Shown here piece by piece: positions 57,501 through 64,000 of a stretch of DNA of 64,000 nucleotides. Origin of the DNA: Rosa chinensis (taxonomy: Eukaryota; Streptophyta; Magnoliopsida; Rosales; Rosaceae); assembly GCF_002994745.2 (NCBI RefSeq), contig NC_037093.1, positions 19,665,555 to 19,729,554 of the forward strand. The letters run 5' to 3'. The stretch's first letter is position 1. Each line of letters begins with the position of its first letter. Under the pieces are notes generated by a model. It ran no database searches. It saw only the letters and a program-made list of their open reading frames with translations, and was not told where the DNA came from. The position numbers and the translations under genes were made by a program.

Positions 57501-58980
57501 GGGCTAAATACTGTTTAATCCCTAAACTTTTACCCAAAAAACACTTCAGTCTTTAACCTTCTAATTTCACACGTTTAATCCTTGTACTCTCAGAATTTAG
57601 ACCAATAGGTCTATTCCGTTACTCTCCGTCCAAAATCTGTTAATTTTGCTGATGTGTCAATTTTTTAGCACCAAAATGTCTACTATGCCTTCACTTTAAA
57701 AAAAAAAATTTCTCTTTTTTTTTCTTTTTATCTCTTCTTCTTCCTTCTTCCAGCTCCATGATCCGCAACTTCAAACTCAAATCTGGCATCTCCTCCCCAG
57801 TCTACATCTACCTCCGCACCTCATCGTCTCCTACCTAGATGGTGTTCATGAGCAGAGTCGCCTCCACTCTCAATTAAAAATTCCAATTGATACAAGAAAA
57901 ATAACAATTCAAGACCCATTCATGGACTCTGAACCTAACACATTCTAAAATCTGGACTTGGGCCATCACAAAAACTTCAAATTAAACTTCCAAAATCAAT
58001 GAAAAAAAATTCTAATTCCAGAATTTATCAAATAACCTAACTTCTAACCAAGATCAGAGCTTGACCATTCAAATCAAACACACATGCCAATCAGACTCAC
58101 TTGAGTGCTCTTCTTCCGGAACAAAGCTACCGTCGTGGGCCTATAGATCGGTCATGGGCTTGGGGTTGGGCTTGGAATGGCTTTGAGGATGAAGAAGAGG
58201 TCCCTTTGAAGTTGAGCCAGTGCCTCACAGACGACGGATCTAGCTGCGTCGTTTCTGAGACAAAATAGTCGGGAATTCGAGTGATGGGTTCGAAAGGTAT
58301 TTCTCTGGCTTCGGGATTCCAACTTCGGGAGCAGGGAGGGAGGGAAAATTTGATCGTGAGAATCAAAATCAAAGCAAAACCCATCAAAGGAGACCCATAA
58401 ATTCAAGATCTTTGGCACACAAAGTGCAAAATTGAAGGAAAAGAAGGTTTTACAGAAGTCTGCTAGAAATGAAAGCTGATTCAAATGGTATCATGAAGAG
58501 GTGGCCATCGCATACATAGTTTCTTTCTTGAACAGTGCGTTACAGTCAATTCTAGTCTGACGCTATGGTCCCAGCCACCTTTGCAAGGCTAATGCTGGTC
58601 GGAGATCACCGTGTCAAGGTGGGGATTGGGAAAGGGTTTTTGGACTTTGGGCTAAATGAGAGGGGACAGCATGACTCCTCAGAGGACTGAGGAAGATTCA
58701 GTTGCTGAAGAAGGAAAGAAAAAGAGTTTCGTGAACTCACGAAGAGATAAACAGAAAGAGAGAAGAGAGAGAGAAGAAATTAAAAATAAGGGCATAATAG
58801 AGATTTTAGTGCCAAAAAATTGTTATGTCAGCAACATAACGGAGATGTTGGACAGAGAGTAACGGAATGGACCTATTGGTCCAAATTCTGAGAGTACAAG
58901 GACTAAACGTGTGAAATTAGAAGGTTAAGGACTGAAGTGTTTTTTGGGTAAAAGTTCAGGGACTAAACAGTATTTAGCCC
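57501..58980. mobile_element. MULE with captured DNA, 1480 bp
   Basis: Starts GGGCTAAATACTGTTTAATC and ends (reversed) GGGCTAAATACTGTTTAGTC. The TIRs extend about 150 bp, through TTTTACCCAAAAAACACTTC and GACCAATAGGTC. The 9-bp TSD TAAATGAAA is identical on both sides (57492-57500 and 58981-58989). The interior (about 57740-58790) is unlike the TIRs and more GC-rich, with minus-strand frames at 58127-58484, so it looks like captured host DNA. The gene was not identified. Confidence 0.92.
58127..58484 (-). pseudogene. Host-like coding fragment in MULE, unidentified
   Basis: Two overlapping minus-strand frames, one reading LILTIKFSLPPCSRSWNPEA and SSSSKPFQAQPQAHDRS, the other VSFDGFCFDFDSHDQIFPP. 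No known domain is recognised. Composition and position between MULE TIRs suggest a captured piece of a host gene, UTR or exon. Confidence 0.3.
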
Positions 58981-59022
58981 TAAATGAAATGAGTAGACTA
59001 ATTCTCATTTTACTTTTACACG

Positions 59023-60308
59023 TTATCAACACGAGTCTCTAGTCCTAGCTTCGACAAAAAAAAAAAAACAAAAACAAAAACCCTAGCTTCGAAAAAAAAA
59101 AACTTCTTCTTCCTTCGGATTTTTTTTTCTTTTCTTTTCTTCTTTCTATTGCCAGCCCACACATGCCCAGCGCCTACAACGGCGCTGCTCCCTGCCAGCC
59201 TCCTCTCCATCGCCCAGCATGCTGCGGCGCACACTCCTCCCCGCCTGCAAGCACCATCGTCCAACAACCCTGCCCAGCGCTAGCTCGCCCTGCGCCTTGC
59301 AGCCTCGGCACCAACACCCGACATAGCACCGAGAGATCCCACCCCCATCGGTCGCTGCCAGCCGCGTCAGTGACCCTCGATCCTATCACCGGACGCCTTC
59401 CACCATTAATGCTCCTTGCCTACTCTTTCCCACTACCTGAGAAGGCCAGATCGATATCGACCTACTAGCCACCCATCTGCAAATCGAAAAAAAAAAGAAA
59501 AAAAAAAAGAAAGGGTGTGTGACCCACGATAGTGACTCGACCCAGAAAAGAAGAAAGAGGGCCCAGACAGGACAAAAATAAAATAATAAAAGGAGGCCTG
59601 CCTGGTGACACAGCCCAGCAAGAAGAACTAAAATGAGAAGGGGAAAAAGGCCCCGACTTACTGCTGAAGAAAAAAAATCATCACTACGCATGTCTGTATC
59701 AACACGCGCGTGCGCTAGGATCGTTTTACTTTCTCGAAACCAAGTATGTTATCTTTTATTTAATTAATTTCATACTCCGGTAAATTGTAAAAATCAGCAT
59801 GCTTTAAATATTTTATTGTTTATTTTGAATTTATTTACGCTTTTATAATTATGCCTACGCATGACTTTATATTATGCTATTGTTTATATTTTATTTTGAA
59901 CATGCCATATATATTTTGTTATATATTATTTAATTTGAGCATGTCCTGTAATCGAATTACTATCTTCTATAATTTTTTTTAATGTGGAATTCTAAAGCAT
60001 GTTCTAGCAAGTTTTACTATTGCTTACTGCCCTATATAATTGTGATTTTTTATATGCTATGTTTTATTCATTATTAAACATGCTATAGTTATTCCTTATT
60101 TAGTATGTTATATATAAATTGAATTTTGCCTAAAAATGAAATTCATGCGCATTATAAATACATAATTACCATAATAAAGCATTTTCACATAGCATCGAGA
60201 AAAGTGACCATTACGAATCTTGGTCTTGAAATCTAATTCATATTCTTGGAAAATAATTCACGTAGATGTCTTTATGACTGCGTAATTTATATATCTTATC
60301 TCTTCTTT
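59023..60308 (+). other. PBS and long leader of Copia D
   Basis: TTATCAACACGAG directly follows the LTR and parallels TTATCAGCACGAG in Copia B. The leader contains A-rich runs (59056-59102, 59488-59510) and a C-rich stretch (59155-59400). Then comes AT-rich sequence up to the gag ATG at 60309. Frames in the C-rich part (59163-59468) have no recognisable domain. Confidence 0.6.
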
Positions 60309-61373
60309 ATGGCTGATCCAACTCGACCTGAATTTGACATTTTAGACTCAGAAGGACTTGAGTACCATCATTGGGTTTCTAATGTGGAAACCGCCTTTGT
60401 GGCAAAAGACTACACTGCCACCATCACCAACCCAAAAGACGATGTACTGTCTAACAAGGTGAAAGCAAGTGCCTTAATGTTTCTAATGTAACATATTGAT
60501 CCTAGCTTACGTTGGGAGTACCTTCAGTTGAAGACACCCAAATTAGAACTGTGAGATGCCCTTAAAGGATTTTTGGGAACATTCATAACACTTTGCTCCC
60601 AGAACTGACCATTCAGTGGAATGAAATCTGCTTGCTTGACTACAAAAGGATCAACGACTTCAACAAGGACATGTTGCGTCTAAAGGCACGTCTCAATTTT
60701 CGTGGAAATAAACTCATAGAAGATGATATGATCCAGAAGACTCTTTCCACTTTTCCTACTTCAGCACTTACACTAGCGAACCAGTATATGTTGGAGTATG
60801 ACAACAAAAGAATCACAACCTTCAATAAGCTGATCAACCTATTGCAAGTGGTTGAGAGGCATAATGAGGTTCTTTTGAACAACAATGTCAAGCCTGTTGG
60901 GACAAAGAAAATTCCATAGGCTAATTATGGCAAAGTGAAAGGTGGAAAGAACCCCAATGGAAAGAGGGTTGGACATGCTGATCCCTACCCACGTGGCAAC
61001 AATGCACCACGTGGAAAGGGACATGGGGGTCGTGGTATGAGCCGTGGAGGCCCTCCTAATGTCTGGCACAGAGATGGTGGTGCTGGCCTTGGTGGTCATG
61101 GAAACAAGGTGCAAAAGGCACCTAAGAACCCTTCAGTCAGAAAGGAAAGAGTCGGCAATGAACCATGCTATAGGTGTGGAGGTATTGGGTATTGGTACAA
61201 GAACTGCCAAACAAGCAACAGAGTAGCAGCCACTTACAAGAAGTATAGGGAGTCTAAAAAACAAGAGGTATATGGAAGAAGAAGGCCATGACCCAGACGT
61301 CAACCTTACAATTGCAGACTTCAATGACAACAAGAAACTTGCTCAGTCAATGAATGCTCTAGATTTTGACTGA
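60309..61373 (+). pseudogene. Copia D gag
   Basis: Starts MADPTRPEFDILDSEGLEYH, then WVSNVETAF (gag N-terminal domain). A stop follows at 60489, another near 60550, and a frameshift to the frame of LPELTIQWNEICLLDYKRIN (60593-60919), a stop, and a Gly/Arg-rich basic part (RGKGHGGRGMSRGG). A zinc knuckle reads CYRCGGIGYWYKNC, where the expected His is Tyr. It ends MNALDFD-stop. Gag would coat RNA; this copy cannot be translated whole. Confidence 0.85.
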
Positions 61374-61436
61374 TCTACTTTATTTTATTTTCCAAAGACA
61401 GTTGTGAAGGCATAATGCCTCATTATTATTTTTTTA

Positions 61437-62552
61437 TGGTTAATTACAGTTTACCCCCTGAGGTTTGGGGGTGTAATCATTTCACCCCCTCTACTTTTAA
61501 TTTTGACTTTTTACCCCCTAAACTTTCCAATTTCTCATATTCTGTGCAAATTGGACGTTAAGTCTGACCCTTTAGGACTAAAATAGTCATTTCAACATAA
61601 AAAAATAAAAATAAAATAAAAAAATTATAATTTTTTTATTTCTGTTTTTTAGTTTTTTTTCCTGTTTCTTCATTTTTTTTCAAAGAGTACTTTTTTTTCG
61701 TTTTTTTTTTTTTTTGTCTTCAACCTATACACCACAAGTTATAATAGGTTTATAAAAACAAAAAAAAATACTCTAGTTGGTTGAAAGCCGCTCGTTGGTC
61801 TACGATATTTGTGATATATCTCCGATAAAGTGAAGAATTTAGGATATATCCCTAATAAAGTGAAGAAATATCTGTTAATTTACACTTTATCTGTAAATAA
61901 ATATCTGTAAAAAATGATTTTACACAGATATTTCTTCACTTTATTAGGGATATATGCTAAAATTCTTCAATTTATTGGAGATATATCACAAATATGTAGA
62001 CCAAAAATGATTTTACACAGATATTTCTTCACTTTATTGGGGATATACAGATATTTATTTACAGATAAAGTGTAAAATTATTTTTTACAAATATTTCTTC
62101 ACTTTATTGGGGATATACAGATATTTATTTACAGATAAAGTGTAAAATTATTTTTTACAAATATTTCTTCACTTTATTGGGGATATATTCTAAAATTCTT
62201 CACTTTATCGGAGATATATCACAAATTTCGTAGACCAGCGAGCAGCTTTCAACCACATAGAGTATTTTTTTTGTTTTTATAGACCTATTATAACTTGTGG
62301 TGTATAGGTTGAAGACCAAAAAAAACTAAAAAACAGAAAGAAAAAAATAATAATAAAAAAATTATTTTATATTGAAATGACCATTTTAGCCCTCAAGGGT
62401 CAAACTTAACGTCCAATTTGGACGGAATAGGAGAAATTGGACACAGCTGATTAAAATTGGAAAGTTTCGGGGGTAAAAAGTCAAAATTAAAAGTAGAGGG
62501 GGTGAAATGATGACACCCCCCAACCTCATGGGGGGTAAACTGTAATTAACCC
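61437..62552. mobile_element. Fold-back MULE, 1116 bp, almost entirely inverted
   Basis: TIRs start TGGTTAATTACAGTTTACCC / (reversed) GGGTTAATTACAGTTTACCC and pair over roughly 400 bp per arm (for example GGTTGAAAGC.GCTCG.TGGTC on both sides, near 61780 and 62235). The loop holds a perfect 70-bp tandem duplication. Flanks ATTTTTTTA (61428-61436) and TTTTTTTTA (62553-62561) are candidate 9-bp TSDs with one mismatch, weakened by their low complexity. No coding region. Confidence 0.82.
62041..62180. repeat. 70-bp perfect tandem duplication
   Basis: 62041-62110 and 62111-62180 are identical, each starting GGATATACAGATATTTATTT and ending TTCACTTTATTGG. It forms the loop side of the fold-back element. 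Confidence 0.95.
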
Positions 62553-62879
62553 TTTTTTTTAATTGAACTATTGCTTGGTCTTAAAGTTTATTTAAATAAA
62601 TAGTTTGATGAATTAGATTTCTGAACAAGACCTTGATTTGATTATCGTTGGATTATTAATAAATTTCAAATTTTATTCTGAAGCATTGAATTTATTCGAT
62701 TTTATTTACTACACATATATACATGATTCGAAATAGCACTATAAGGATGTAAAACAATACATCTAGAAAAAAAAAATTATTAGAATGAAAAGATTATCAT
62801 TCTACCTAAATAGAAATACTCTAAAGAATATGAGATATATTTTCAAATTATTTAATAATACCTCCCATTTACTTGTAGG

Positions 62880-64000
62880 AATGAATCGAGGAGAACTTGA
62901 ATGAGTATTTGATAGTGGGACTACCCACACCATATTAAGGAATAGACAATTATTCATTGAATTAATAGCCTATATACATTCCTCTGTGACTATGATGATT
63001 GGATCATCACAAGTAATAAAAGGGCGACGAATTGCCAAATTTTTACTGGCTAACGGCACAATGTTTAAAGTTACAAAGGCTCTGTATGCACCAAGAGCTA
63101 ATCGAACCTTGTTAAGTTTCAAAGAGATTCGTCCTAACGGTTATCATATAGAAACTCACTGTGAGAATGGACCCGAATACCTTTATATTACCTCTAATGA
63201 ATGTGGAAGGAAATACATTTTAGAGAAACTAATGAGTCATTCTAGTGGACTGTACCTCACTACTATTTAGATCATTGAATCCTATGTTGTCACCAACAAT
63301 GAAATGTGGGACACTGACTCATTCAGGCTTTAGCATGACCCCCTAGGGCACCCCGGTCGTGACATGATGATCCATATTTTAAAGAACTCACATAGACATC
63401 CCTTCTTTCAAGTGAAAAATAAAATAGGACAAAAATCCACCACACTGCAAGGTGTGGGTCCTAGTACTGCTCAAGTGCAGCCATTGCCTTGTGAAGTACC
63501 AGAAGCACTACCTCCTCCCATTATGCCTCATTGACTATTTCAAAGGCACATCACTCATTTTGCAAAGCCTACTCTTTAGCAAAAACAAGATTGAGACCTT
63601 CCTATGCTAAAGATACAAAACAAAACATTCCATTCTTACAAAGGATACAAGGAGATATCTGTGGACCTATCCATCCAGAATGCGGACCATTCAGGTACTT
63701 TATAGTTTAGGTGGATGCTTCGACACACTGGTCACATGTCGCTTTATTGTCCACAAGAAATGCTGCATTTGCAAAACTCCTAACACAGATTATACGTTTA
63801 AGGGCTCACCACCCTGATCACCCTATCAAGTCTATAAGGCTTGATAACGCTAGAGAGTTTACATTAAAAGCATTTGATGATTATGGCATGTCTATTAGGA
63901 TCAATGTAGAGCATCATGTACCCCATGTGCATACACAAAATGGTCTCGCCGAAGCCACCATGAAAAGGCTACAAATAATGGCTAGGGCATTGGTTATGCG
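62880..64000 (+). pseudogene. Copia D protease and integrase (incomplete at window end)
   Basis: Protease active-site block DSGTTHTILRN (62909-62940), then MMIGSSQVIKGRRIAKFLLA and the NRTLLSFKEIRPNGYHIET pattern (62986-63270). GAG-pre-integrase H(D)PLGHPGRDMM (about 63328-63370). Integrase: IQGDICGPIHPECGPFRYF, VDASTHWSH (first D), IRLDNAREF (second D), HTQNGLAEA (E) up to 63960. A stop at 63268-63270, others near 63708 and earlier. RT and RNase H are outside the window. Confidence 0.88.

Larger units (their letters stand above)
57343..59020 (+). repeat. 5' LTR of Copia D, split by a MULE
   Basis: Left part 57343-57500 (TGTTAAAGG... with TATATAAAGGG at about 57475) and right part 58990-59020 (TGAGTAGACTAATTCTC... 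ending TTTTACA). The joined LTR is about 190 bp. The MULE sits about 20-25 bp past the TATA box, close to where transcription should start. Confidence 0.75.
57343..64000 (+). mobile_element. Copia element D (plus strand, same family as B), runs off the window
   Basis: 5' LTR 57343-59020 (split by a MULE), PBS TTATCAACACGAG at 59023-59035, a 1.27-kb leader, gag 60309-61373, a fold-back MULE (61437-62552), protease 62880-63270 and integrase to the window end. The gag and protease sequences are close to those of Copia B on the minus strand. Multiple stops make it inactive. The 3' half lies beyond 64000. Confidence 0.88.

Noticed and set aside
59163..59691. Overlapping frames on both strands in the Copia D leader
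   Set aside because: GC-rich and A-rich low-complexity sequence with no known domain; leader position argues against a gene.

Overview
This is nuclear DNA of a flowering plant, most likely a eudicot. It has GT-AG introns, an evening-element-bearing glycine-rich RNA-binding protein gene, a serine carboxypeptidase-like gene, and plant-type Copia, LINE, hAT and Mutator-like elements. The species cannot be named from the sequence. Only two host genes look functional. Nearly everything else is transposable-element DNA, often nested, with target-site duplications (TSDs) that can be read directly.

Layout. 1-2.4 kb: weak repeat remnants. 2.4-11.6 kb: a 5'-truncated L1-type LINE on + (endonuclease tail, RT, zf-RVT, RNase H). 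It was hit by a Pack-MULE (2882-4494, 9-bp TSD) carrying a host first exon, and by a hAT element (7529-11503, 8-bp TSD) with a two-exon BED/RICESLEEPER-type transposase gene. 11.6-13.5 kb: glycine-rich RNA-binding protein gene with evening element, G-boxes, telo-box and TATA box. 13.6-25.4 kb: intergenic, with a TA-flanked MITE, a tRNA-like/SINE-like fragment, an LTR/PBS fossil, scraps of retrotransposon gag and minus-strand LINE remnants. 25.5-29.7 kb: a 14-exon serine carboxypeptidase-like gene, open over 473 codons.

30.3-37.8 kb: a nearly complete Copia element (TSD ATCAG) with one gag-pol frame, one nonsense codon and a solo LTR inside it (31909-33483). Instead of a tRNA-type primer binding site, the 17 nt directly after its 5' LTR are complementary to a stretch inside its own LTR, so it is a candidate self-priming retrotransposon. 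38.2-46.7 kb: a minus-strand Copia element broken by a repeat block with a G-rich 32-bp minisatellite. 46.7-48 kb: a second, truncated element of the first Pack-MULE family, holding protein phosphatase 2C exons. 48.6-57 kb: a third Copia element, containing a short Mutator-type MITE and a 2.66-kb solo LTR. 57.3-64 kb: a plus-strand Copia of the same family as the minus-strand one. Its 5' LTR is split by a MULE with non-terminal host-like DNA, and its internal region by a fold-back MULE. The window ends inside its integrase.

The insertions give a relative history: host elements first (LINE, three Copia elements), then Pack-MULEs, MITE, hAT and solo LTRs. Several reading frames close exactly when an insert and one TSD copy are removed.
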